Origin: Darksidea phi
Lineage: Eukaryota; Ascomycota; Dothideomycetes; Pleosporales; Lentitheciaceae
Reading direction: 5' to 3'
DNA length: 64,000 bases
NCBI GenBank assembly: GCA_030770425.1
Contig: JASJFT010000034.1
Coordinates: 124,001-188,000 of the forward strand
Within the stretch, counting starts at the first letter, position 1; every line of letters begins with the position of its first letter. The notes below the pieces were generated by a model. The model was not told where the DNA came from, made no database searches, and saw only the letters and a program-made list of their open reading frames with translations. The position numbers and the translations under genes were made by a program. This document shows, piece after piece, positions 10,391 to 22,804 of the stretch.

Positions 10391-13300
10391 TTACGTGTTG
10401 AAGAGTTTGCGCCAGACACGCACATACAAGGAGGGGCGGTCGTTGGCCGTCGCCGCCTTCTCGCGCGGGTGTGCTTTCACAGGCCTCTCAGGACTTGTGG
10501 CGGCCCCGGCAACACGAGAACCGTCGGTCTTGGCATGTACGGTCTGCTCCTCGGGCGTGTACGGTGGGGTGAGGATAGGATCCAGGGCGCTAGCCGGCCT
10601 AGCGATGGCATCGGGTTTCCATCCACCGTGAATGGCAGGGAACTTATCGCCGGCACCGTCGTTCTTCTGCACGCTCTCGGCCGCAGCGCTCTCTTGCTGA
10701 CCTTCATTCTCCTGAAAGTACCCCTCGCGTTTGTCCTGCGGCATCGGCGTAGCGAGCTCGTCACCATTGGCCAGGTCATCTGGAGCCGAACTCTCGGGCG
10801 ACGCACCGGCGCCGGCACGAACGGGCAGCTCCAAGATAGGCGAACCCAGAGCCGCGTCCTCATCCTCCTCGGTCTCTAGCAGGGCTTCCTCCGCGATACG
10901 CTTGAGGGAGGTGTGCGACCCGATTGGCGCCAGGTCGACAGAAGAGCAGGCCTGCGACATGACGGTAAGCGCCGGTGAATGGGTATCGTAGGGGGACAAT
11001 ACCACCTCGTCCTCCGGCAAGTGACTGCCAATCGTAGCGACGCGTTCAAAGATCTGTTCACGTTGGGTAGGGAAGGCCTCGAGAGAGGGATCTTGGAGAT
11101 TTTCGTCGTCTTCGTCAGAGCGCGGCAGACTATGCGGCAAACTGCTGGAATTAGAACGAGGCTTGAAGATGCTCGAGCCAGTGCGTTTGACGAAGAAGGA
11201 CGGGCTTGGCGGCGCCTGATACGCAGAAGCCGAATAGCCATTCTCGCCAGCGACGTCACTGCCAGAGTGCTCGCTCATGGCACTGGGGCGCTCATGCGGG
11301 AGAAGAGGCATATCATCGAGACCACCGTACTCGTCATCCGGGATGTCGTCATCCTCATTCAACAAGCGCGTAGCCCGAGAATGTTCAGTCACGGAGTTTG
11401 AGCCGGAAGGAGACAACCCCGTATCGTGGCCCCTGGACAGAGCAAGATCAAGCTCGCTCACATCATCGTTGGACAATTTACCTAAAACAGAGTCCAAGGT
11501 CAGCATATTTAATGAAAGAGATGGAAAGGCATGTTGCAGGGATGCGTACTCTTAGCGGAGAGCCCAATCTCATGGGGCATCAAAGGAGCATGGTCGAGCT
11601 CGCTAATCTGCTCGCCGACAAGGTCATCTGAGCATCGATTAGCATCATCATAAATAAAGGAGGGTATACATCGACGCGTCCAGCAAGAGCATCCTCGGCC
11701 TGTAAGCCAGCTCCCTGAGCTGTCACGGCAGCAGGTCTTTTGCGAGACGTGCGACTGTATCCCATTGATACGCACTCTTAGTGGAGATGGCCGTCTCATG
11801 CGGCATCAAAGGTGCCTTGTTGAGCTCATTCAGATTATCACTCTCGGTGGTAACACCGACCTTGGGGGGTGTTGACGGTATACTATCGAGTTCGCCAAGA
11901 GACTCACTGAGACCCTTACTCTTAGTCATCTCATCGGCGGAGAAACCGGTCTCGTGAGCCATGAGCGGGGCGTTGCCGAGCTCGCTGAGGTTCTCGCTCG
12001 GATCCTTACTCTCGGTCGGGAAGCCCGTCTCATGCGACATGAGAGGTGCGTTGCCGAGCTCGCCAAGATCTTCGCTGAGATCCTTACTCTTAGTTGAGGA
12101 TCCAGTCTCATGGAACAGGAGGGGACCGTTATCCAGCTCATCCTTAGCTTCAGCAGTGACCACGCCAGTTTCGTGCGATAAAAGCGGTCCGTTGCTGAGC
12201 TCGTCCTCCGACTTGGTGGTGGAGTAACACACAGGGGAGGCAAGTGGGCCGGTTCTAAGCTCATCAGACCTGCCCTCAGAGCTAATGTCTTGGTCTTTAG
12301 ACTCGCTCGGATCCGATGGAGTCATGATGCCGGCTTCTGAGCTGGTCTGGTCGGTGGACGACTGCACTGACTCCTCCTCGATAACGTCCATGGGTGATTG
12401 CGGCTGCGATCCAGTCTTTGCACCCTCCGACTCGAACGATTCATGACGGAACAGCGGAGCAGCCTGCTCTTCTTCTGTGCCCGGCTCGACGTGAGCCTCT
12501 TCTTTCACTATAACCTTGTCCGGTTCCGCATCTGCCGTCCGCATCTCGTGGGCCAGCTTCTGGGCGGCTGTAGCGTTCTCGCCAAAGTCATCACCAAAGG
12601 CAGGCCGGTCATCTGATTTCTCGATAACAAGTACTGGGACGGGTGGCGACTCCGGCTTTTGTTTGGTCTCAGCCGGAGACTCAGGTCGAACCGATTCATA
12701 GTCGGGATCGGCATCAGCGGTGCGCTTAGAGGTGTCGACAGGAAGTGTATCCGACTCCACGTCCCCATAACTCGGCTGCCCCTGATCCTTGGCCTTATCA
12801 ACGACGATGAAGGGAAGGGGCACAACCGGCAACTGCATGCTGTCCTGCTTCTCCTCACTCGTCTCCGATTCATCCCGCTCTTTCTTTGCTTGATGCGGCG
12901 TGTCGGCGCCCGGCTCGGCCGGCGCTCCGCATGCAGCGTCTTGGTGCTCTGCTTCTGCCGCCGCATCCGAAACCGGGGTGTCGACCTGCTTGGTGGTAGT
13001 TTGCGTGCGGACAACGTTATTGCGGTTGCCAACTTCGTCGGTGGCTATACCCGTGTTAGCTGCTCGCTGCACGAGGTAACCGTCCAAGGCAGAAGATGAA
13101 GCGTGTAAGGCAAAGAGCGGTCTGTGGAATCGACCACTTGATGCACTAAGCCGCGATATCGGAAGTAGAGGGGTCCATCCGCCGACATCCTGCTGACGAC
13201 CGATGGGGCCATGCAAGCCTGCACCACGGGGGATTGCCCTCGGGTGCGCATGTGGGCCGGTCATTGCAAATGGCCACGCCGATGTCAAGTGTTGTGTGGA

Positions 13301-13901
13301 AGGAAATGTACTTACCGGTCTCCTTGGACTCGTCAACGACCCACTGGCCCTCGCCGACGCGAATCTTGTACTGGTAGGTGCCCTCGGCGACGCCTTCGAA
13401 GTGGCGGTGGAAGATGGCATCTCCGGAATCGGTCTTTTTGTCGCTGACGGCCATCTCAAGTACCTGCCATGGCGGAGTACTCACCGAGGTCACGACGAAG
13501 ACCGGGGGCTGCACCCCCGGTTGCGAAAAGGTGATGGTGGCGTGAGCGCTCATCTCGACGTCGCCAGACACGCTCGGACAGAGAAGGATAGGGGGGAGTG
13601 TTAAGAGGGAGGCGATTGAGTCGCGCTGTCCTGGTGGCGGTCGAGTGGGCGCGGTCGAGACTGACACACTCGGGGAGAGCAATATAGAGGGGATTGTCAC
13701 GAGGGAGGCGTATGATCCGCGCTGCCCGCCGCCGTCTGTGGGATCGGTTGAATGGCGTACCAAGGGGGGCGGTGGTTCGCCTGTATCTACAGGAGGAGGA
13801 ATATCGTCAGTGGTTGAGGATGCTTTTCGCTTGCTGCTGCCAGGCCACAGCGCCCGAAAGTTTTTGAGAGAGGGGCGGGTCTTGAGGATGGGCATGGCCA
13901 A
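10391..13901 (-). CDS. CBM48 (AMPK-beta/Crp1-like) protein with exon-encoded tandem repeats
   Basis: Four exons on the minus strand: 13316-13901, 11776-13059, 11550-11627 and 10391-11481, giving 1012 residues. Residues about 118-210 form an AMPK1_CBM (CBM48) E-set domain: ATITFSQPGVQPPVFVV, QVLEMAV, YQYKIRVGEGQWVVDESKE and, across the first intron, DEVGNRNNVV, as in yeast Crp1/Mdg1. The rest is acidic and disordered, with tandem units of about 22-26 residues of the type ELxxAPLMxHETGxSTxSKD in exon 2, one more unit forming the whole 78-nt exon 3, and a vestigial unit opening exon 4. The introns bounding exon 3 are both phase 1. The C-terminus ends in a basic-aromatic YVRVWRKLF segment. The first intron is long (256 nt). 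An alternative start is the Met just before AHATITF. Likely a glycogen-binding or signalling scaffold, by inference only. Confidence 0.82.
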
Positions 13902-15063
13902 AGAGGAGAAAAGAGATGGGTGTCGGGGAGGCGTTGACAGAGGAAGCAGACGAAGAAAGGACCTACCGTGTGCACAAACTTTCTACGCTGGCTAGGGGAT
14001 GTCCGAGGGGCAGGCGTGGAGCGTTGCAACTTCCTCCAAAAACCACGGGGGGGCAGTGGTGTTGTGGGCGTGAAGGCGAGCAAAAGCGTGGTGGCAGTTG
14101 CTCACGGATCAGGCCGCCTTCCCATCTCCCAGCAACGCAGCACGGGGTGAAGGGCGGAGTGCTCTCACTTTCGCCCACGGAGCAGAGAAGACGAGGAATG
14201 TGTGAAGGTGTGGGGGGATACTCGAGGGATTCAAGAAATCGGTCCGCACCGCCCCCCCCAGACCTCTGCCGCCGCCCCCGCCCCGTCTGGTCGTGGCTTG
14301 TTGGGGTGACGTGAGAGAGACGTTGCGTGCAAATGGAGCTTTGGGCACCGTCCGAGCCGGAACGACCCTTAAGGGGTATAGATGCCGCCATGGCGCAGCT
14401 CTAGGAAGCAAGGCATCGGGCGATCATCGAGAACCCATCCTGTTTGCGCAAAAGCCCATCTCCCCGTCGTCCCATAAGCACCCTCGGCTGCAGGATGGGC
14501 CAACATTGGCAGATGGGGGCACGTCAATGCAAGAATAGCCCTCAACAAAACGGTCGCGTGTCCGCCTCCCCCGGCAGCGTACTGATGAGCAGCCTCGACG
14601 CGCCCAACATACGCCTCTGGCACCACCCGATGCTTCCTACAACAACCACTGGCGAGGACAGGGACACTGGCGACGCGTCCGTCTGTCGTAATTCTTCTGA
14701 AACCTTTCCGGCCGCAACCGCCCCGCGATGACCTCCGCCCAACTCGATCGAAGACTCGGCGCCACCCCAGCGTCTCCCGAGGGAGGAGCACCTCCGATTT
14801 CAGCGCCATCTGCGACCCGTCGCGCTCTCGAGAGATCGTAGCCCGTTACGCGCTCTACCTATCGCTATGTCTGCAGCCGACAATCGAAAATGCCGCCTCG
14901 CGCGTGCGACGTGCGCTACAAGCCGGCAGAACACGGCTTGGGTCAATAGGCTTCACAAACGGTACCTCCAGCATGAGCGCGCTCTTGGAGGTCGAGGGGC
15001 GTGTTCATCCAGCGATTGCCACAATAGCGTTGCATGCAGGTCGCGCATAGAAGGCTTGACTTT
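13902..15063. promoter_or_regulatory. Upstream region of the CBM48 gene
   Basis: About 1.2 kb of GC-rich DNA lies between two minus-strand genes and holds the promoter and 5' UTR of the CBM48 gene. A C-rich tract lies near 14,250-14,290. Overlapping open frames are due to GC content and match no family I know. Confidence 0.4.
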
Positions 15064-16483
15064 TTAAACACTAGAACCCTCTCTTCCGAATTCTAGCCTC
15101 CCTATACGAGCGTTCGTGTTTACCGTTCTCACAACTCCTACCTCTGAAACAGAATCCAGATACGGCCCGCGATCGAGCTCCTCCTCCGTCTCGTCGAAGA
15201 ACGTGAAACACCTCGTATCCTTTGTATCCTCAACGATGGACAGGCTGGACTCTGACCGAAGCCCCTTGCTCCCAAGCCCTAGAAGCGTTGGAATCTGTGA
15301 TGGCGTCATGGGTCGCTCCATTGCGAAGCCGGACCATACTTGTTTCAACAGCGGGCTGAGGCTGGGGAGCGAGGCGGCGACGATGCCAACGTCCACTTCG
15401 ATTTGAGACCAGGCGGGTATCCATGCCCAATTCCAGCTCGTGTCGCTCTCAAGCCACGATTCCCCTTTTGGCGTTGCTGCCATGACGATTTCCCACAGTC
15501 GCATAATACTCGCGATGACGGGCACGATGCCGATCGAGAAGATGATGAGGAGCGCGGCTGCAATACATGTCAGCGGCGGTGGATTACAAAGGGAGAGCGG
15601 CATACTTCGCTGCTTTATGTTGATCTTCAAGACTTGGAGCAATGGTAGTGGATACACCAACAGGAGTAGATCGACGAAGATGTTGATGGCGGCCTGCGCC
15701 ATGTTGAATTGGGTTTTACTTAGGCAATTGCGCCGCATATGTCGCACGTCCCAGGCCCGATATATCGGAGTGCAGCCGAAGAACTCAAACTACAAGGCGT
15801 TAGCCGCGCTGTGCTCGATTTAGTATCTGCGTATGTACCAAGAAGACGGCGACGGTAAACGTCGTAATGGCAATGGCAATGCTCCATATCACTCTGGACC
15901 GCAGTACCCAGGGGAGCCCCTTTTGTGCGGAGCCGATGCGATAGTATAATGCCAACATGCTCATCTTGACCGCCCTGTAACCCGTCAACCAGCCGTACTG
16001 CGTAAGGTCTTGTTGTTCTTCACGCTCACCAGTTGGCTAGGAAGTATACCAGCACGTTGATCCAGTTGAACTAGACACATCAGCGCTTCGACCAAGATCA
16101 CCTCGCGCAGGTCCACTCACCATCAGCATGTGGTTGAAGTGGCGCATTTCTATATCCTTAGCATGCCGGCCTCGACCGTGCTTGACTTGGAGCACAATGG
16201 TGGCTGTCTGAACTGCTCCTAACAGCTACACAGCGTCAGCCGTACTTCCATTAGCTATGAGCGTACACGACTTGCCACAGCCACTGCGATCAGCAAGTCA
16301 TCCAAGCCAAATTTCCGAACGATGAATCCCCGCGTGTAGAATCTAATCACTGTCAACAACGCGACCATCACCCACAAATAAACCCACTTACCGCAATGTG
16401 ACAAAAAAGACAGCGATAACATAGTGAGCGATGCTCACTTGATTGATCAGAGGACCTAGATTCGGGCTCACAGGGGGCGTCAT
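15064..16483 (-). CDS. Fungal rhodopsin-like (SAT4/PTH11-type) seven-TM integral membrane protein
   Basis: Seven exons: 16392-16483, 16276-16342, 16121-16225, 16030-16070, 15839-15974, 15606-15789 and 15064-15557, giving 372 residues with all phases consistent. The protein has seven hydrophobic segments, with HYVIAVFFVTLR, the family landmark FGLDDLLIAVAV, FNWINVLVYFLANW, AVKMSMLALYYRI, FEFFGCTPI, INIFVDLLLLVYPLPLLQV and ALLIIFSIGIVPVIAS. A cytosolic tail of about 100 residues follows. The intron between exons 2 and 3 fits best with a GC-AG donor (GCAAGT). A GT option three bases earlier would shorten the product by one residue. Members of this fungal rhodopsin-like family include PTH11-type surface-sensing receptors. 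The ligand is unknown. The start MTPPVSPNLGPL was chosen as the only upstream Met that opens into the first TM. Confidence 0.87.
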
Positions 16484-19400
16484 GGCATGCGCGTCTCACA
16501 TACTCGACAATTACATCGGTGACATGCAGAACAGGATCTACATTCCTTTCCGCGGGCTACGATTCTATATCAGACCTGCAGCCACGACCCACTCCGCTTA
16601 AGCATAACCGAACAACGGGGTAGCTTCTGTTCGAGCCCGGTCTTCCAGAGGGAACATGAGACGATGAGACGGGCCACCGCGCCCATCGGCACCCGTCACA
16701 CTTCAAGCGCTGTCTAGCTATGACATGCGCTGTCTTCGCCTATTCGTCCTTTGCACGGCTGTCATCGTGCAGCGCCTCTTCGACCCCTTCTGATCTTGTT
16801 CCATGTCGACATGGTGCGGCGTAGCTCGTCAGACTAATGTCCTAATGCCTAGCGTCGAACCCGTCGACCTGGGACTGGGTCTCTCCCTTGAGGAGGTACC
16901 TCAGCTGCCGGGTTTCTCCTACAGGTCTGACTGGAACGAGTGTTTGTAGTAGAGAGCCGAGGCTTGCTCGATTTGCTCATTTCTAGAATTCAGCGTTTAT
17001 GCCGGTGTTGGAGGAAGTGCATGAAGGGCTTACTAGCGCTTGTGAACGATTTTGTTACGGACTGGAGAGGAAGTGGGGTGGCGGAAGCAATGGGTTGTGG
17101 AGTTGTCTGGCTTGGCCTTCTCGATAGGTAGAGTTGGGATGGGATGGTGGGATTGATGCGGTCTCGGCCTGAGGCAGCGAAGCGGAAGAATGCGTATGCA
17201 TATATTCTTTTATAAAAAAAAATTGGAACGGCATACTACTCAATACAGAGCCTTGGTACTCATTCACATGACTGGTCCACTTGGTGTTCAGACGACTAAC
17301 GTATTTCACGCCAGAGTAGAAAAGGCAGCGCAAGCCGAGCGATAAACACATAAGAACGAGCTTTGCAACAATGAACGATGACCCCTCCAAATCCAAACTA
17401 TTCGTAAAACCCAGCTATCTATGCCTCAACTACGCCTGAACATCTCCCAATCATCGCAGGTACATGGCGGACATTGGCGCCGAATCTCGCGCGGTTTCCA
17501 GCGTCGGTGTGGAGCGATCGCGTGCTCGGCGTCCGTCCGGCCCGAATCTCTTATCGCACCGAACCACCCACTGTGTACTGTCGTCAAAAAGACTGCGCGT
17601 TCTGAAGCGCTCTCGCAGTTTAGAGCGAGACGGGTTAGTGTCGAATGGGAGGGAAGATGTGCTTTGAAGTTGATGGAGGGGAGGGGGTTGCGGATCGTGT
17701 AGAACGGCCGAGGACGGAGAGCGCGGTGAGCGACTAGCGAATGCATTTAAAGGGCCGTTTGAGAAGTTAGGTGAGATCTGTGGGGCTGATATACGATATA
17801 GCTTTAGGCGATAGATGTTGATGATGATGATGGAGGTTCTGAGGGAGGATTGTACGATGAATTTTATTTCAACAACTGATTTGTCCTACTTCGTCTTTTC
17901 GTTGGCTGGTTGTATGAAAGCAGTCGCCCCGTTTTGTTTTCAATTTCATTTCTTCACTCTTGCTTCAGTTGTGAGTCGTGGCTGGAGGACGGTGGGATAG
18001 ATATGCACTGGTAGGAAACGAAACGGGATGGTTGATGGATGTTATGGTACTGATGGGGTGTCGCCCTCTGTAGACTGCGCGCCGATTTCTTCCTTCTCTC
18101 CCCTCCATGCCCATTTTTGCTCATATGCTCGGGGACAATTGAAGCTGGTAAGGGCGCAGGTTCCATGCTCCGGTGGTCGATTGGGCGACGAGGTTGCTGG
18201 GTTTTTGGGGGCAGCGTTGTTTTATGTACGACTCTTTTTTACTGTTATAAAGAGGCGGTCAGAAGGATGTTGAAGGGCTGCTGACGTGAAATACGCTGTT
18301 AGTGCATGGTTGGATTGTGGGTTGTTGCGGGCGTTTGAATGCGTGTACTGTTATGTAGTCACCCAAAGGCTGTATGCTTGCTACTTTAATATTTACGTTC
18401 TACCTTTAGCATTACGGACCACATCGTCATGGAGGTGATCTAGAAATGTAAGATCCAGCCGTGTTATATATCCACATCGCCATCACAAGATGTTTGATCT
18501 CGCACCTGGAATGCTAGCGTTGCACCGCGGTAAAAAGACCTAGCAATAACTTCCTGTTCGCTTATTAGGTACTGCGCCTAGTTTAGGAGCGATGTCGTCC
18601 GAAGAAGCCAAGGCGCCCAGCTCGCGCCCAGCTCGCGTCCAGCTCGACACCCTAACATCGCCGCGGCAGGCGTGAGCTCGGACCAGTATCACCACCTCTT
18701 CTCCACCACTCCAACCACGACTACAGCGGGGAGGAAATGCCGATGCGCTCGGGCTATGTTCGCCGCCGCAGAGTCGCCTGGGTGGGTATAGATGTATTGC
18801 CGGTCCGCCTGTACCGTATGCGACCGCCCCCAGTGTAAACCCAGGTGCTTTTTCTCTGATAGCCCGTGCTAACCTTTGCATACAGATAATCTAAATGGTT
18901 TGCTCATGACGATGCAGGAAAACACTCTGGTCGCAGATGTGAATCATGCAGCTCGTCTAAGAGGCCGCGCGGCGCGAGGCTGCGCTCTTGGTCAGAACTC
19001 AGCGAGGCATCCCAATCTCGACTACTACAGCATGCCTTGTCAATATCAGGGCGTGCAGATAGCTTTAGGATTAGGAATCCTAAAAACTGGACCGGGTTCC
19101 GGTGTCGGCGTCGATTTTGCTACCCGTCCCCAGTCCCATGTGCGCAAGGGATTTTGTGCTCGGCAAGTGCTCTTGATGATAAGAGTGCACGAAGATCAAT
19201 GGGAACTATATCAGCCGAGCGGCGGGATTTCTCAACGTTGAGGATAAGTTGGGCTAATCCTGGCCGTCTCCACGTGCTCAACTGCCTATCCGTTAGTTCC
19301 CGAGTTCTTTTACCGACTGTGAACATATTTCAACGGCTGCTCGTCTCTGCTCCTTGTTATCCCGAGAAACGATTCGATTTCGCGAGACCAAATGCACGCA

Positions 19401-20163
19401 GGCGATCGACCGAGCCTAGAGCCGCCACCCTTTTCGCCGTTCCAAGAAATTTTTCTTTGGAGTGGGTTTCACAACGCTTGAACCATCTCCGTAGTTTGCT
19501 TCTCCGGTCCCAATCTTCCGGTCTCGCAATTAACAGGACGTCGAAGCTGGCGCTGGCACGTGTGGCGTGATCCTGCTAGCCACATTGATGCCGCGGAAAT
19601 GGAAGAATAACAGAAGTTCTCCACAAGACGTAATCTCGCAAATTCTTCGCGCGTCTGCCGGACGGAGACCGGCAGTTGAAGAGGTTGTCAAGAACATTCT
19701 TCCACGAGCCGAAGAAAGTGGCAGATTGACGGTCTCACCGCCCAGAGTTGGCAGCTTCAGCCTTCGGGAAGAGTTTATCGAGTAGCGCAGCTCTTCGGTG
19801 TCTTGGAGGATAAGGTACTATCCGGCCATGTGATTGGTCTGGCGCTGTGTTACTCAGGCGGTCGTTGTGTCAGCGGACAGCCGACGAAGCGGCACGTTCC
19901 AGTCCACTGTTCTGAAGGTCGTAGCCGTACGTAGCGGGATCGCACAACGGTTTGGATCCACCCTGCCGTCATCCATATCCCAAACCACCACAACAAGGCT
20001 GCGCTCATTCTCTTCTTCACCTCGAACATCCTCAATAGCCCACCTTCGCATTTTCGGTGCTTTTGGATCGGTCGACTGGCTGAAATTGCTGGGCATTTCC
20101 GGTGCAGCCACGGACGTCAAGCGATATGGAATTTGGGCGACACAGTCTATCTGACAATGGCGA
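16484..20163. other. Large gene-poor interval (about 3.7 kb)
   Basis: No recognisable protein family appears on either strand. Open frames reach 177 codons (19,037-19,570), which chance can explain at this size and GC content. The part next to 16.5 kb should be the promoter of the receptor gene. A GATG-rich, AT-rich patch lies near 17,800-17,900. Non-coding RNA or a fast-evolving intron-rich gene cannot be excluded. Confidence 0.35.
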
Positions 20164-20540
20164 CCGCGGAGAAACTGCGTATAAGTTGTATGCTGTCGCG
20201 AAGATAAGGACTTCTGATTCGGGACTACCTTGAGACCCCTGGATATCAGGATCCTTGCCAAGAGATAAGAGAGCGCCATTCCACCAGGCTAGGCCAGCTT
20301 CTGCCCCCACTATCCCGCGTCCGAAGCCCTTTTCGCCAACCTCAATTCGCCCCAAAAAATGTTCTACCGCTCATTTAACCTTTAATCAGTCTCAATGCAC
20401 GACCGTCTATTCCCAGGAAGCTATCCATATGCATCCACAAACGCCACAGTGCCGATCGGAAGGCTTGCTCCAACCAGAAGCCGCAATTGCTTCTGACCCA
20501 CTCTCCTGGTCTGGGTCCCAAAACATCCGGAAAGATAAGG
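20164..20540 (+). promoter_or_regulatory. Nitrogen-regulation sites upstream of the nitrate transporter
   Basis: CCGCGGAG at 20,164-20,171 is the reverse complement of CTCCGCGG and fits the NirA consensus CTCCGHGG. GATAAG motifs, the core of AreA-type GATA sites, occur at 20,203-20,208, 20,264-20,269 and 20,535-20,540, with one more at 19,809-19,814. Nitrate-assimilation genes in ascomycetes are known to need both factors. That these sites work here is inference. The single NirA-type 8-mer lies about 0.7 kb from the start codon. Confidence 0.5.
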
Positions 20541-20854
20541 GATCGCAGCGCATTCAACACTCGTGGGCTTGCATCTGTACTCCGGAGAACCTACATCATT
20601 CTTGGCGGCCCGTTCGATTGCACTACACGTCTTAGATCCAGCTTGACATGCGTCGGGATCTACACCGCGGAAGTACCGCAACTTAATCAAGTGTTTAGCA
20701 CTCCCGGGCTGCTATGTATATAATACTGCGGGACACGTCAATTCCTGATACAGCACGCAGCAACCCATTTCTCTCTGGGAACGACCTTCCCCGCACAGGA
20801 TCTCCACTCCGCCATTTACAGTTCCTCCACAGCCAGGCCTGAAGTGCGGATAAC

Positions 20855-22519
20855 ATGGGTTTTCAATTCAGACAACTCTGGACAGCGCCGGAGCTCAATC
20901 CTTACAACAAGAAGGCGAAGTCCATTCCCATCTTCAATCCAGTCAACAAATATGGTCGCGTGTTCTTTTTCTCATACCTGGGCTTCTTTATCGCGTTTTG
21001 GTCGTGGTACGCATTCCCACCTCTGGTATGGTGACTCCAACTCTCCGCGTTACCCCACAGACTCATCGCTAACACTCCTCTAGCTAAGTGTCACCATTAA
21101 GAAAGATCTCCATCTTTCTCAGAACGAAGTCGCAAACTCGAACATTATTTCTCTGACAGCTACGCTCGTAATGCGAGCCATCGCTGGCCCTCTTTGCGAT
21201 CGGTTTGGACCACGCCTCACTTTTGTCGGTTGCCTCTTGGTTGGTGCTATTCCGTCCGCATTGGCAGGCACTGCGCACAACGCTGCCAGTCTCTACGCCA
21301 TTCGATTCTTTGTTGGCATCTTGGGAAGCACGTTTGTGCCCTGCCAGGTTTGGACGACCGGGTTCTTCGACAGGAATGTTGTTGGTACCGCTAATGCGTT
21401 GGTCGGAGGCTGGGGTAACTCTGGCGGTGGTATCACTTAGTAAGTTAAATTGTTTGCTCCCTGAGCGCTGTCACTGACAGCTCTGAAGCTTCGTCATGCC
21501 GGCTATCTTCGATTCGCTTGTACACAAGAGCGGATTGACACCGCACGTCGCGTGGCGCGTCTCCTTCATTGTCCCATTCATCCTAATCACCCTTACCGCT
21601 ATCGCCATGTTGTTACTCACCGAGGATACCCCCACCGGCAAATGGTCTGATCGCGGCAAGGTTGTCCCTACCGCTCAGGTCGTTGCCGCAACAAGTGACA
21701 TTACCGAGAAGCCAGCCGCCGCAGGTTCCATCTCTTCGAACGACGAGAAGAAAGTTCCCGTCGGCCAATCCGATGTCGAGACAGCCACTGGCGAAGTGCA
21801 AGTCATCGATGAGTTCCAGCACGAAGTTGTGCAGAAGCCGTCGGCCAAGGAAATATTGAAAGTCTTCGGCTCTCTTCAAACCATCACACTCATGGCTGCA
21901 TACATCTGCTCTTTCGGCGGCGAACTCGCCATCAACTCCATTCTGGGATCATACTACCTCAAAAACTTCCCGTACCTCGGCCAGACCAAGTCCGGACGTT
22001 GGGCAGCGATGTTCGGCCTCCTCAACGTTGTGTCGCGTCCTGCTGGCGGATTTTTCGCAGATCTCATTTTCAGGTGGACGAAGCATAATCTGTGGGCGAA
22101 GAAATTCTGGATCCATTTTGTCGGGGTGTTGAGTGGCACTTTCCTAGTCGTCATTGGCCAGCTGGATCCGCACGACCTGAACACCATGATGGGGCTCATT
22201 GCGCTCATGGCTATCTTCCTGGAGGCGGGCAATGGCGCGAATTTTGCGCTCGTACCGCATGTGCATCCTCACGCTAATGGTAAGTCTCTCCAACCCTCTT
22301 CCATCGCCTATATGCAGCCTCTAATACGATTCAGGCATCGTCTCAGGATTCGTCGGCGCGGCAGGCAACTTCGGCGGCATCGTCTTCGCCATCATCTTTC
22401 GCTACAATGGCACGCACTATGCTCGCGTCTTCTGGCTCATGGGCATAATTGTCATTGCGCTCAACTTGGTGTTTATCTGGGTTAGGCCTATTCCCAAGGG
22501 TCAGATTGGTGGTCGTTAG
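20855..22519 (+). CDS. crnA/nrtA-like: High-affinity nitrate transporter (NNP family, MFS)
   Basis: Four exons: 20855-21025, 21084-21439, 21489-22279 and 22335-22519, giving 500 residues. It imports nitrate by proton symport across the plasma membrane. The N-terminal [17 protein letters not shown] and [18 protein letters not shown] are typical of fungal NrtA/CrnA. The MFS motif [10 protein letters not shown] and both nitrate signatures are present: GGWGNSGGG in TM5 and, across the last intron, GAAGNFGG in TM11. A large hydrophilic loop of about 90 residues between TM6 and TM7 ([15 protein letters not shown] region) is the fungal hallmark. Introns are 46-58 nt. Nitrate and nitrite reductase genes do not adjoin it in this window. 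Confidence 0.95.
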
Positions 22520-22804
22520 AGGCTTGATAAAATTGTTCTTTGCTTTGTGTTGGGTTGAAATCTAGCTAGATGCGAAAGATACCATACATGCCAGTCGCAG
22601 CGTTGCGCGCTTGTTCATTGACACAACGTCATGGTGATTTCCTAGTCGCTCGGAACTTTGTGCCGCGACTCAGCCCGCCAATCAGGCCGCTCGTGGGCTG
22701 CTGGCATAAACATCGCCCTCCATCACCAATTTTTCTTCCCACTCCACACTTCGATTATCGTCCAGTGAGATATTGCGTATTGGCCTGCCTGCACGTTGGT
22801 CACA
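22520..22804. promoter_or_regulatory. Short intergenic region before the Zn2Cys6 gene
   Basis: This 285-bp gap includes the transporter 3' end and the promoter of the regulator. A CT-rich patch at about 22,710-22,760 may mark transcription starts. Confidence 0.35.

Noticed and set aside
19037..19570. A 177-codon open frame in the large gene-poor interval
   Set aside because: Resembles no family, overlaps another open frame, and its length is within chance expectation.
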